From positions 1 to 64,000 of the forward strand of contig JAGTXO010000021.1 in NCBI GenBank assembly GCA_019448385.1: a DNA stretch of 64,000 nucleotides, in the 5' to 3' direction. A program made the translations under genes and the position numbers. Each line of letters begins with the position of its first letter. The stretch's first letter is position 1. The notes beneath the pieces are model-generated. The model had not been told where the DNA came from, did no database searches, and saw nothing but the letters and a program-made list of their open reading frames with translations. Source of the stretch: Diacronema lutheri (taxonomy: Eukaryota > Haptophyta > Pavlovophyceae > Pavlovales > Pavlovaceae). Positions 1 through 10,587 of this stretch are shown here, one piece after another.

Positions 1-480
1 ATCTCGGCGAGGCCGTCGCGCTGAGCAAGCGGGCGGCCGCGTACGGCATCCCGTCGTGTGCAACCTGACGAGGGTGCGTGCGGAACCCGCACGACAAGAG
101 CGCGCCTTTCGCCTTCTTCGCCGGACGGGCTCGCCATCTCCCCGAAAACAACGAGCAGGTCCTCGTCGAGGTGAAGACGCTCACCAAGGCGGGCGCCACG
201 GCGCACGAGGACGGGCCGCCGCAGCCGCACCGCGATCAGCTGCAGCTCGGCATGCACGTCTCGGCGTGAGCAAAGCGCTCTACGTGCAGTACCTCAGGCA
301 CGAGGACCGGATCGTCGTGCACGTCGTGACGCGCGGCGCCGGCTGGCTTGCATTCGCGCAGCCGAGGGTGCAGGCCTTCTGGGCGCGCGTCGTCGAGCGG
401 CGCGCGCGGCTCGAGCGCGCGCGCGCCGACCACCCGGCTGCGAGCCGGCGGCACCGGCGGCAGCAGACGCCGGCCGGGCC
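1..480 (+). pseudogene. YqaJ-like PD-(D/E)XK nuclease fragment, cut by the window edge
   Basis: The stretch reads as the C-terminal half of a YqaJ / lambda-exonuclease type nuclease. Seen directly: VLVEVKTL at about 159-182 (the E-x-K pair of the PD-(D/E)XK core at 168-176), then DQLQLGMHVS at about 232-262 (the family's Q...M segment), then ALYVQYL and a later W...FWARVVERR helix. In this family such proteins degrade or resect linear DNA and are common in viruses and in large eukaryotic transposons. The pieces are not all in one frame, so the gene is broken or mis-sequenced, and its N-terminus lies before base 1. It leads directly into the repetitive coding-like stretch that precedes a chromodomain and a Fanzor region, so it is probably cargo of the same mobile element. 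The family call rests on motifs only. Confidence 0.5.
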
Positions 481-3400
481 GCCGCTCGTGCTCGCGCTGG
501 ACGGGCGCATCCCCGCCGCGCGCGCCGCCGCGCTGCACGCCGTCGCGCACGGCACCGCGAGCGCGGCGGCGGTGACGGCGGCGGCGGCGACGGGCGACGC
601 GACGGCGTTGCAAGACGCGATCGCGGCGCTGCGCGCGCCCGTCGGCATGCGGCGATCGACAGCGCAGCGCGTGCGGAGCGCGCGGCCGTCGAGCGGGCGA
701 TCGCGTACCTCGGGCAGCCGGCAGGCGACGCCGCCGCCCGCGGCACGGCCGAGGCGGCCGAGGAGGAGAGGACGGTCGACGCCGACATCTGCGCGTTGCT
801 GCACCAGCTCGGCGCGAGCGTGGCGCACGTGCACGTCGAGGACGCGGATTGCGTCACGCGTGAGCACTGGGGCGGGGCGGTGCTCGCTGCAGCGGGCGAC
901 CCGTCGAGCGCCCCCGCCATTTCGAGCGTCATCGTCGCGCACATCGTGCGCCTCGCCGGCTTTGGCGTCGAGCTCCCGCAGTCGATTCGCGTCGCCCCCA
1001 GCACGGCCGACTGGCACGAGGGCTGGCTCGACGTGCAGTGCGTGCTGCTGCGCACGCGCCGGCGCGGGCGGCGCGACGACGACTTTGTGGCCGTCGTCAG
1101 GCGCGGTGGGCGCTGGTTTGCGTGCGAGCCCGGCCGCGCGCGGCGGCTGCAGTGGCGGTCGGTCCTGCGCCGCGCGCGCGGCGGCGTCGACGGGACCGGC
1201 GAGGAGGCGTTCGCGGTCGTCTACGTGCGGCGCGGCGACGCGGCCGGCGACGCGGCTGGCGACGCGCAGGCCGAACGGGGCGCGCGGCGGGCGCGCGCGC
1301 AGGCGCACGCGCGGCGGCACGCGCAAGCGCAAGCGCGGCGCCTCCGCCGGGCTCGAGGCGGCCGCGCCCGCCGGCGCGCCGGCGGGCGCTGCTCACCGCC
1401 CGCCCGCCAGGCGTGCCACGGTCGCCGCGCGCACCACGCGCTCTGTGACCGACGCGCGGCACTCGGCGCCTGCCGCCACGGTTGCACCTGTCTTCGACTG
1501 GCGCGCCGGCCGCCCGCCCCCTGCCGCCGCCGCCGCCGCCAAGCGCGGCCAGGCGCTCGAGCCGGGGCAGTTCGCGCGGCCGCGTGGGCGCGCGCCATGG
1601 GGCAAGGTCTGGGACAGAGTCTCGGGTGCGTGGGCGGACAAGCCGACTGGTGCTGCCGTCGCCGCCGCGCCGCCGCCGCTGCCGCCCGCCGCCGCGCCGC
1701 CGCCCGCCGCCGCGCCGCCGCCCACCGCCGCGCCGCCGCCCGCCGCCGCGCCGCCGCCCGCCGTCGCGCCGCCGCCCGCCGCCGCGCCGCCGCCGCCGCC
1801 GCCACCGGCGGCGCTCGGCCGCCGGCAGCACGTCGGCGCGGGCGGCAGCGCGGCGGGCCGGCGGCTCGCGGCCATCGCACGGCGGCAGCGCGGCGTGCGC
1901 GCGCCGCCGCCCGCCGCGCGCTTCCTCGCCACGCTGCCGCCACCGCCACGCGACGGCCTCGCGCGCACGAGCAAGCAGGCGCGCGCGAGGCGCAACGCGG
2001 ACGGACGGCCGGCGCACGCGCGCGCGGCCAACGCGCGCGCCTTCTACCGCGGCGTGGAGCTCGGCGTGCACGCGACGCGCGCCATCGTCGACGCGCGCCA
2101 CGCCGACCTGCCGCAGGCCGTCTTCGTGGCGGAGGCGCGGGCGATCGTCGCGCGCTCCGCCGGCGGCGGCGCGCTGCTCGCGCCGGACGACGTGCGCGAC
2201 CTGTGCGACGCGCAGACGGACGCCGATCGCGCTGCGATCTGGGCGTCGGTGGGCGCGCACGAGGCGACGCGCATCTTCGCGCTCGTCACGCGCAACGCGA
2301 GCTTGGCGGGCGCGGCGCTGCTCGTGCTGCACACGCCGGCGGGCGCGCCGGCGCGCGCGCTCGGGCTCCTGGCGACGCGCTCGCGCGCGCCGTCGACGGG
2401 CGCGCCGCGCGACGCGCACAGGGCGCTGGTGCAGCGGTTGGACGTGCTGATGGACGCGATCGCCGCGGCGCGAGGCGCGTCGCCGCTCGAGCTCGAGCTC
2501 GCGCTCGCGCCCGAGCCGCAGAGCGCGTGCAACGCGCGTGCGGCCGCGCTGCTCTGCCTGCAGGCCGTCGCGGACGCGAGCGGCCGTCCCGCCGCTGAGG
2601 ACGCGCTGGCCGCGCTCGACGACGCGCGCGGCATCGACCGGCACTGCCACGCCGTCCGGCAGCAGATCGAGGCGAAGCTCGCGTGGCGGCGCGCCGACGG
2701 CGCCGTCGGCGTTGACGGCGCCGACGGCGCGCCCGCGCTCGCGCCTGCCGCCGCACCGCCGGCGTGCGCGCCGGCGCACGCTGCCGGCGAGGCGGCGGTC
2801 GACCAGGCGATCGTCACGCGGGTGCGCGACGCGCTGCGCGCGTGGGCGACGACTGGCACCGCGCCCAGCGCGGCGGTGCTCGACGACGCCTGCGCCGCGT
2901 ACACGGCCCGCGCACGCGCGCGCAAGGACGCGCGCACGGCGCTGGGCCCGACGCGCGCGGCCGAGCTGCTCGCCGCGGCCGCGCGCGGCGGAGCCGACGG
3001 GGCGGATGCCGCGCGCGCGCTGCTCGGCGGCACGCCGCGCCTGCTCGTCGTGCTCCTCTGCGTGCCCGTCGCCGCGCCGTCCGGCGAGCCGCCGCGCCCG
3101 GTCGGGCTGCTCGTCGCCGACCGGCCGACGGACGACTCGCGCCCGGCCGCGCTCGTGCGCTACGACTTTGCGCCGCTCGACGCGGACGTGGCCGTCGCGG
3201 TCGGCGCGCATGCCGTCGCGCTGGCCAGTGCGATCTGGCCGCTGCTCGCGGCCGAGGGGGAGCCGCGGCCATCGCCCGTCGTGCGCTCGCAGCCGCGCGG
3301 CGGCGACGATGGCGCGCGTGCGCTCGCAACGTTCGCGTGCCTCGACGCGCTGATGACCGCCAGCGTCGGCGCGCACGGCCTCGCGGGCGGCGCGGGCATG

Positions 3401-3545
3401 CTGCCCGCGCTGGTCGCGCGAGGCGCCGCGGCCGCCCAGCGCGAGCGGCAGCTGCGCGCGGCCGCCGAGAGGCTGGGCGGCACGGTCGCTGGGTGGCCGG
3501 ACACGGGCGCGAGCGCGGCGGGCGCGAGCGTCGACGAGGAGGCGC
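481..3545 (+). pseudogene. Ala/Arg/Pro-rich coding-like stretch, function unknown
   Basis: This is open in the plus direction for most of its length but changes frame at least once, and is dominated by Ala, Arg and Pro. I do not recognise a firm domain. Around 2040-2700 and 2800-3480 there are two roughly parallel segments in which hydrophobic strands (LLVVLLCVPV; GAALLVLHTP) are followed by a short SQPRGGDDGARAL or PEPQSACNARAAAL motif. These faintly resemble the C-terminal Q...(D)CG region of Ulp1-like (C48) cysteine proteases, with the catalytic cysteine not evident. A third segment near 1070-1230 (FVAVVRRGGRWFACEP) has a similar strand pattern. These resemblances are weak. Context between a nuclease fragment and a chromodomain/Fanzor region suggests transposon cargo. 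Confidence 0.3.
1663..1806 (+). repeat. Proline/alanine 15-bp tandem repeat
   Basis: A roughly 15-bp unit of gccgcgccgccgccc type repeats about nine times and encodes (APPPA)n. It lies in the middle of the long coding-like stretch and looks like replication-slippage low complexity. Length is likely polymorphic. Confidence 0.8.
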
Positions 3546-3550
3546 GCACG

Positions 3551-3715
3551 TACGAGGTCGAGGCGGTCGTCGACGAGCGCCGCAAGGCGGGCAAGAAGGT
3601 GACGTTCCAGTTCCGGATCAGGTGGCGGGGCTACGACGAGAGCGCCGACACGTGGGAGCCTGAGGCCAACGTGAGCAGCGACCTCGTCGCCCAGTTCCGC
3701 AAGACGCGCGACGAG
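3551..3715 (+). other. Chromodomain
   Basis: The translated segment begins YEVEAVVDERR and continues through FQFRIRWRGYDES and ADTWEPEANV to an LVAQF helix. This is the chromo-domain pattern: a first strand Y-x-V-E, then the W-x-G-Y / T-W-E-P block, then the C-terminal helix; the aromatic cage positions (Y, W, W/Y) are present. Chromodomains bind methylated histone tails and are used by some transposons to target chromatin. It is in the same frame as the N-terminal part of the Fanzor region that starts about 270 bp later, so the two may be fused. Confidence 0.85.
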
Positions 3716-3979
3716 CAGAAGCGGCGCGCGGGCGTATCGGGCAGCGGCAGCGGCGGCGCGGGCGCGGCGTCGGCATTGGCGTCGGCGCCGCTTCGCGCGC
3801 ACGGCGAGTCGGGCGCCGCGGGCAAGCGCGCCGCGGCGGGTGCCGCCGCGAGCGCGCGCGACGCCGCGGGCGCGCGCGCGCCGAGCGTTCCCCGCGCGCG
3901 CGGCGTCGAGCGCGCGCGCGTGGACGAGCCCGCTGCGCCGAGCGCGCGCGCCGCCGGCGGCGCGACGGCGCGCACGCGC

Positions 3980-6330
3980 GTCAGCGTGCTCCCGGGCTTC
4001 GTGGTCAAGCGCTCGACGCTCAACGCGGGGCCGCAGGCGGTGACGGCGCAGCCCGGTGCGCGGAAGGAGCTGCGGCGCATCGCGGCGGCCGTGCACAGGC
4101 TCACGACACAGGCGTACCGCGTCATCAACAAGGTGGTGCGCGACGAGGCTGCGGTGGCGAGCGCGCAGGCCGTCGGCGCGGCGTCGGGCGGCCCGTCGAC
4201 CAGCGTGCACACGTCGACCACGATGGACAAGGGAACCGTCCGTGCGATCTTCTCGGCCATCGGCTGGCACAAGGACGAGAGCACGTACGGTGCAGCGCCC
4301 CGAGGCAAGCCCGCCGAGCAAGCCGCCGCGCAGACCAAGGCGGCGACGGCGCGCGCCGTCGGCGAGATGGCCGAGGGCGTCCAGCCCGTCTGCGCGGTGG
4401 GCCTCACGGAGATCCTCGAGGCGGAGGCGACGCAGGTGTCCACCGCGTGCCTGATGCATCCATCGCGCGTCGTGAACGGGCTGCTCCGCGACGTCGTCCG
4501 CGCGGCAGTCGAGCGCGACGAGGCGCTCGTCGCGCTGCCCGAGATGCAGCGAAACGCGCGCGTGCGCGAGCTGTGCGAGCGGCTGCTGCGCGGCGACGTG
4601 GAGGGCGCGCGCGTCGGCTGCCCCGCCGCGCTCGACCGCCACCTGCCCGACATGGTCCTCCACAAGATCGACTACAAGTGCACGCCCACGAAAAGGTGGA
4701 ACTACGACCGGCACACGACGCGCTACTTCCTCGTGCAGATCCGCACCCTGCAGCACGTGGGCCGAGGGGCAGGCGCTGCTCTGCCGGCTCGCGCACATCC
4801 ACACGCAGCTGACCGGACGGCCAGCCGCGGTACAATGTGGCGCCGCTGCGCACGCACAATGTGCGCGCGAGGCGTGGCTGCCGCTGCCGCCGCGAGCGCC
4901 CAAGCGCGCGCGCCGCCGCCGTGCGCGCCGCCCCGCGGACAGGTTGGTCACGCGCCCGCGCGCTTCGCGCGCCGCGCGCTGCGCGCAGGTGCCGCGCAAC
5001 GTGCGCCCTCGCCGCGAGCGCCATCTGGGTGACGCTTTCGGATGACGAGCGCAAGGGAGCTGCGCGCGCGGCTCAAGGCGCTGGACCTGCGCGACCACGA
5101 TGGCGAGCCGATCAAGTGGACAGGCACAAACGGCAACACCCCGCCGATGTCGGACGTGCGCGTCAGGTACGCGGTCTTTGCGACGCGCTTCGACATCTCC
5201 AACCGCGTCTTCGACTACGCCGGGCGCGAGCGGCCGCCGGCCGATCTGCCGTGGCACGCGCGGCGCTCGTGGGTTGGCCTCGCGCCGCTGCCCGCGCGTG
5301 CCGCTCCCGGGCGGCAGCCCGTTCAGTCGGTGGTGACAGATGGCGTCGCCGTGCACGCCGTCGGGACCGTCCTCGTGCCGAAGGCGCAGGCGCCGGCCGG
5401 CGGCTCGGGCGTCCTGCACCGCTGGCGCCGGCCGGACGGGCGCATCGCCGTCGCGCTCGGCTCCGAGCTGCGGCGGGCGATCGACGTCGAGGCGGCGGTC
5501 GTCGTCGCGGCCCGACCCGAACATGGGCAACATCACCACCTACTCTGCGCACGTCGGGCGGGCGGCCGTCTGGCGGCAGTTCACGCAGCGCGCGCGCGCG
5601 CGCGCCGCGGGCTTTGCGCGCGAGACGGCCAAGACCAACGCGGCGCGGCGGCGCGTGCGCAAGGACGGGCGCGGCGAGGAGTCAGCGTGGAGGCGGACGA
5701 GGCGCGGCTTGGCGAGGCGCACAGCGCCAAGGTGCTCGGCGAGGGCGAGTTCCACGCTTCCACCGCGAGAGCGCGCGGAGTGCGCGAGCGCGCCGCCGAG
5801 CAACGTGTACGACGCGCCGGCGCGCCGGAAGGAGCGCTGGCGGCGCGACAGCGGCGGGCGGTCCAACGCGGCGCGCGTCGCCGAGGCGCTCATCGCGGCG
5901 CACTGTGTCGACGGCGCGTGACGCGCGACCGGCTGCTCGTGTGCGTGGGCAAGTGGCTGCGCGACCACAAGGGCGCGCAGCCCAAGGGCGCGCCGCCCGC
6001 CTTCCAGGTGGGGCTGCTGCGCGAGCTGCGGCGGCGCGGCGTCGCGGCCGTCTTCGTGCCCGAGCCGTACACGTCGATGCACTGCTCGATGCCGCGGCTC
6101 GCCAAGGGCGGCAGGGCTGCAGCGCTGCGCGCGGAGCTCGCGCAGAACCCGCGCCTGCCCGTGGCAAAGGGCGGCACGCGCACGGTGCACCGCGCTCGTC
6201 ATCTGCCGGCGTGCAACGGCGGCAAGAAGCCCGTGCACCGCGACTACAACGCCGCGCGCAACATCTTCTACGACGTGCACGACATGGCGGCGCACGCGGC
6301 CGGGCGCGACACCACGTCGACGCCTGAGCG
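3980..6330 (+). pseudogene. Fanzor-type (TnpB-like) RuvC nuclease of a DNA transposon, reading frame broken
   Basis: Fanzors are eukaryotic relatives of transposon TnpB, RNA-guided nucleases with a split RuvC active site. The three RuvC motifs can be read here: RuvC-I as DPNMGNITTYS (Asp at about 5514), RuvC-II as FVPEPYTSMHCS (Glu at about 6062) and RuvC-III as VHRDYNAARNIFY (Asp at about 6242). The LPGFVVKRSTLN segment near 3985 and the helical region after it look like the usual Fanzor N-terminus. The zinc ribbon between RuvC-II and -III is poor: only single cysteines (MHCS, LPACNG) remain where CxxC pairs are usual. The motifs are spread over more than one frame, so the copy is either decayed, intron-containing or carries sequencing indels. 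The upstream chromodomain is in frame with the N-terminal part. An acidic Asp/Gly tail follows. No terminal repeats were identified. Confidence 0.7.
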
Positions 6331-7355
6331 CTTTGCCCTCGTGCTCGCCTGGTGGGCGCGCGGCGAGGTGTGGGAGCGTGAGGAGCGCATGGTGCACGGC
6401 GAGGGCGACGACTGCGACGACGAGGCGACGGCGACGACGAGGGCGACGACGAGGGCGACGACGACCGACGACGACGATGGCAGCGGCGACGGCGGCGGCG
6501 GCGAGGGCGACGGCGACGGCGACGGCGACGTAGGCGGCGGCGGCCGACGACGACGATGACGGCGGGGGAGGCGGCGGCGGCGACGGCGGGTGGCGACGAC
6601 GGCGGCGGGCGCGGCGGCGGTGGCGGCGGCGGCTCTCGCGCCCGCACCCCCGCCCGCGGAGCTGCCAGCGCCAGTGCCGGCGGCGGCAGCGCGCGCGGGG
6701 CCGAAGCGCGGCCGGCGTTGACGCACGGCCGAGCCGCGCAGCGGTCGACGCTTTGCGGGCTCTGCCCAGGTCGCGCGCGGCTGGCGACGCCGTGCCGCGC
6801 GCGGCACGACCGTGCACGCCCGCCACCCGTGGCCGAGCGCGCCGCACCAGCCGGCCCGCTCCAACCGCCGTGCGGATCACGGACGCTCGCTACGGCTCGT
6901 CGGCGCGCGTCACCTGCGCGGCGGCCACGGCGCCGTCTGCTCCGGCCTCGTCGCGAGCAGCCCGACCGCTGCTCGCCGCCCGCACGCCGCCGCAGCAACG
7001 CTGCGCGTCGTGCTCCCCCGCTCGCCAAACGCGAAGAGCTCCCTCACAAGGACGTCCTTCCGAACGGCCCGCGCTGCACTCGGGGCGCGATCGTGCCCCT
7101 GATCGGATTTGGCTTGACCATCTATACGGCGCACAATCTACCACGTCGGAGTGTAGGAAATTTTCCCCTTGCTTGCGTGCATCTGCTTGAGCTTCGTCGA
7201 CGTAATGGAGGAAGACTGGTCTCTGATCTCTTTGCAGAGGGGCGGCCAAAAGTTTGCGGGGGGAACACCGGTTCAGTTTGCGGCGGGCGCAATGCGGAAC
7301 GATTGCGATTCGGCGCCAGCGGACGAGACGACAGAGGCGTTTTGACGCGGTGCCC
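6331..7355. other. Low-complexity tail and gap, no gene supported
   Basis: From about 6410 to 6620 the sequence is gac/ggc-rich triplet repeat (acidic and Gly-rich in translation), forming either the C-terminal tail of the Fanzor-like gene or its 3' flank. From about 6620 to 7120 it is GC-rich without a convincing protein. From about 7130 to 7340 it is less GC-rich, as expected for the upstream region of the transporter gene that starts at 7356. A guide RNA belonging to the Fanzor could lie here, but I see no structure I can defend. Confidence 0.5.
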
Positions 7356-9367
7356 ATGTCGGCAGACGAGTACGTGGCGATGGCGCACACGTTACCGCGC
7401 GACGCAACCGCCCTCGACTACGCCACCTTCTATCCGCGCGCGCTTGGCGCCTTCTTCGCGCGCCTCTCGGCCGCGTTTGGCTGGAGGTATGTCACTTTCG
7501 TCGTGCTCGTGTACGGCCTGAATCAGGGTGCGCACGCTGTGGGCGCGCCCGCACCGACAGTCGCATGCGCCTCGCACCGACGCGCCAGCTAGCCTCGCGC
7601 ACGCCGCGCCAGCTAGCCTCGCGCACGCCGCGCCGAACCGCGCCGCCGGCGCGCGCGCGCCGCCGCGGCAGGGCTTGGCGAGTCGTTCACCTTCTTCGCG
7701 TGCAGTACCTGCTCTCCGACAGGCGGCCAGCGGGGGCTTGAGCTGTCGCCGCGCGGTACGCGGCGGTCGACCAGCTTTGAAACATCCCGTGGCAGATGAA
7801 AGGCCATCTACGGGATGGTCTCAGACCTCGTGCCGATCCGCGGGCTGCACCGCGCGCCCTACATCGCCGGCGCGGCGCTCGTCGGCACGGCGGCGTTCGG
7901 CGCGCTCGCGCTCGTGCGCGCCGGCACGGCGGGCACGCACGCAATTGCCGCCCTGCTCTTCTGCGCCAACCTCTCGATGGCGTCGCCCGACGTGATGATC
8001 GACGCATCGATGCCGCCGCGCGCACGAGCGCACACGCGCACGCCGCGCCGGACCTGCAGGCGCTCGCGTGGGGCTCGTTGTCCGTCTGCTCGCTGCTCGG
8101 CTCGCTCGTCCAGGGGCCGGCCTGCTCGCCACTCGCGGCACGCGCGCGCTCCTCGCGACGGGTTGTCGGCACGTCCGCCATGCTGCTCGCGCCCGCGTGG
8201 CTCGGCTGGCTTGGAGAGGCGCCGGCGCGACGATGGCGACCGTGCGCCCTGCTGCGGCCCGCGCGGCACGCGAGGCGGCGCGCGCCGGTGTGCTCCGACC
8301 CGGCGCGCGCGTCGGTGCTCAAGCTGTCCGTCGGCGTGTGCGTGCTCTCGTTTGCGACCGGTGGGTCTGAGCATGGGTACCGACTCGGCGACGGCGATCG
8401 GGCGGGCGGCGCGTGCGTGACGGCATTCGTCTGCGCCGCGATCCTGCACTTTGAGCGCGCCCCGTCTCAATGACGCTCGCCAAGGCCTCAGTGTACATCT
8501 TCCTTTCGGGCGCGCTCCAGCCGTCGACGCCCGTCATGTTCTTCTGGTACCGCGAGTCGGCGGCCAGCTGCACGGCCGAGGGCGAGGCGAGCTGGCGCGC
8601 GGCGCCGCCGCCCGTGCCGCGCGCGGGCGGGCTCGGCGCGCGCCTCTTCGCCGACGTGCCACAACGAGCACGCGCGGCCGTGCTTCGACCCCGAGTTCCT
8701 CGGCTGGATGTCGGTCGTTGGGTACGCGTCTTCGCGCTCGGGACGTGCTCTATCACCGCTCCTTCACGCGCTGGTCATACCGGCGCATCTGGCAAGGCAC
8801 GCAGTGCGCGTTTGTGTTGCTCAACCTGCTCGACTACGTGTGGGTTCTCGCGCTGGAACCTCGCGCTCGGCGTGCCGGACACGGCCTTCATGCTCGGCGA
8901 GGAGGTGCTCGCGCCCGTCTTCTCGCGCCTCTCGGCGATGCCCATGTTCATCCTCGCCGCGCGGCTGTGCCCGCCCGGCATCGAGGGCACGCTCTTCGCG
9001 CTCACGATGGGGTTGAGCAACTTTGGAGGCAAGATGGGCTCAGTGCTTGCGATCGGGCCTGCTCGACGCGCTCGGCGGCGTCGACGCGCCAACGTTCACA
9101 AACTTGCGCCTCCTCGTCGTGATCCGCGCGCTCACGCGCGCGCTCCCGCTCCTCCTCATCCCATTTCTCGTGCCCACCGGCTCGCCGAGCGATATCGACC
9201 TTGTGGCCGAGCGGGCGGCGGCGCGGTGGCCCCCGACGGCGTCGCCAAGCTGCGCGCCGCGGCGGGCAAGGGCGGCTCGAGCGCTGAGCGCGCACGGCGC
9301 GGCCGAGAGTGCGGACGGTGTGGCTGCGGGTGGCGCGACGGCCGCCGTCGGCCGGACGATGGTGTGA
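7356..9367 (+). CDS. BT1-family folate/biopterin transporter, frame-broken
   Basis: Multi-pass membrane transporter of the folate-biopterin (BT1) family in the MFS fold. The first exon (7356-7527) contains FYPRALGAFFARL and RYVTFVVLVYGLNQ; after a GT-AG intron (7528-7671) come YLLSDRLAA, WNIPWQMKAIYGMVSD, PYIAGAALVG, VMIDA and LQALAWGSLSV, then IFLSGALQPSTPVMFFWY, TRWSYRRIW, LLNLLDYVWV, VPDTAFMLGEE, MPMFILAARLCP and LSNFGGKMGSVLAIG, in the family's order. These blocks lie in different frames, with breaks near 7690, 8010, 8110-8170, 8465, 8640-8760, 8850 and 9055, far more than in any gene downstream. Either the gene is decaying or this part of the assembly has base-level indels. The strong conservation of every block favours sequence error or a very young pseudogene. 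Confidence 0.8.
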
Positions 9368-9483
9368 CCGTGTGACGGTTGTGAGCCAGCTGTGAGTCAA
9401 GACCAAGAGAGCAGTGCGGACGGGTCCCGTAGGGAAAGTAAAAAGTATTTGAGTCTTAAATTTCAGTTCCCCCTCCTTGCACA

Positions 9484-10587
9484 ATGATGGCAGCCGCCCT
9501 CCTGCTCGGCATGTTCAAGCTGGCGGCCGGCCGCCTCGACCTCGAAAAGCTGGCGTCGCTTGCGAGCGATCCGGCCCTGCACGCGCCGACGCTTGTGCTC
9601 CCGCTTGGCGTTGGCGCGAGCGATTCGCCCGACGACACGCCCGTCGTCTTCATGCACGGCATGGGCGACGACGGGGGCAATCCGGGGATGCAGTCGCTCG
9701 CGAAGACCGTGACCGCGCGGTACCCGCGCAAGTACGCGGTCGCGCTCCGCGTCGCGGACGGGATGGCGTCAATCCTCGAGCCGATGGACCGCCAGCTGGC
9801 CGAATTCGTCGCCGCCGTCCGCGCGGACCCGCGCCTTGCGCACGGCTTCGACGCCGTCGGCCTGAGCCAGGGCAACCTCATCGTGCGCGCGTACGTCGAG
9901 CGCTACGTGAACGACCCGCCGGTCCGACGGCTCGTGTCCGTGTGCGGGCCACAAGAGGGCATCGGCACATGCCCGAACAATCCCGTGTACGAGCTCATCT
10001 GCCCGCTGTGGAAGCTCGACAAGTGCGCGCATCGGCGCGCGCCGCGCGCGGTTCGTGCGCGGCGCGCGGCGCGCGCCGACGCGTCGCCCGCCGGCCCGCC
10101 CCGCCGAACCGCGCGCGGCCCGCGCCGCGCGCCGACGCGTCGCCCGCCGGCCCGCCCTGCCACCGCTCGCCAACCGGCGCCCAGATATGGCGCGGGCATC
10201 GCCTTCTCCGGCTATTGGAAGGGCGTGACTGACCGCGCCGCCTACCTCGCGCACAACGCGTTCCTGCCCGACATCAACAACGAGCGAGCCGTCAAGAATG
10301 AAACGTACCGAGCAAACATGCGCCGGCTCGAGGAATACGTGCTCATCGAGGCGGAGTGGGACACGATGCTCGTGCCGCGCGAGACGAGCCAGCACGGCTT
10401 CTGGCCGTGGGGCGCCGAGTACGGCCGCCTCGTCCCGCTCGAAAAGTCTGAGGGGTACGCGGGCGACTGGATCGGCCTGCGGTCTCTCAGCGAGGCCGGC
10501 CGGCTGCGCAAGCTCTTGTTCAAGGGCGACCATTTGCGCTTCTCCTCCGAGTGGTGGGCGGAGCACGTTTTGCCCGTGTTCGCGTAG
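9484..10587 (+). CDS. Palmitoyl-protein thioesterase (PPT1-like)
   Basis: Lysosomal/secretory alpha-beta hydrolase that removes palmitate from S-acylated proteins. Two exons, 9484-10022 and 10185-10587, give 313 residues; the 162-bp intron is in frame, so it would read through as an Arg/Pro insert if not removed. Joining at AA|A restores LDKYGAGIAFSGYWK. Seen: an N-terminal hydrophobic leader, FMHGMGDDGGNPGM (oxyanion region), the nucleophile elbow GLSQGNLIVRAY, the catalytic Asp in EWDTMLVPRETSQHGFW, and the catalytic His in GDHLRFSSEWW. The order FLPDINNER...LEEYVLIE...YAGDWIGLR is that of PPT1. The 3' end overlaps the minus-strand RING gene as modelled. The intron contains two near-identical copies of a roughly 25-bp segment. 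Confidence 0.93.
   Translation: MMAAALLLGMFKLAAGRLDLEKLASLASDPALHAPTLVLPLGVGASDSPDDTPVVFMHGMGDDGGNPGMQSLAKTVTARYPRKYAVALRVADGMASILEPMDRQLAEFVAAVRADPRLAHGFDAVGLSQGNLIVRAYVERYVNDPPVRRLVSVCGPQEGIGTCPNNPVYELICPLWKLDKCAHRRAPRAVRARRAARADASPAGPPRRTARGPRRAPTRRPPARPATARQPAPRYGAGIAFSGYWKGVTDRAAYLAHNAFLPDINNERAVKNETYRANMRRLEEYVLIEAEWDTMLVPRETSQHGFWPWGAEYGRLVPLEKSEGYAGDWIGLRSLSEAGRLRKLLFKGDHLRFSSEWWAEHVLPVFA

Noticed and set aside
880-1230. Josephin/ataxin-3-like peptidase
   Set aside because: A strand pattern resembles it, but no catalytic Cys/His context could be read.
1097-5539. Minus-strand ORF of 1480 codons opposite the Fanzor block
   Set aside because: High-GC shadow frame, Arg/Ala-rich, no recognisable domain; the real motifs are on the plus strand.
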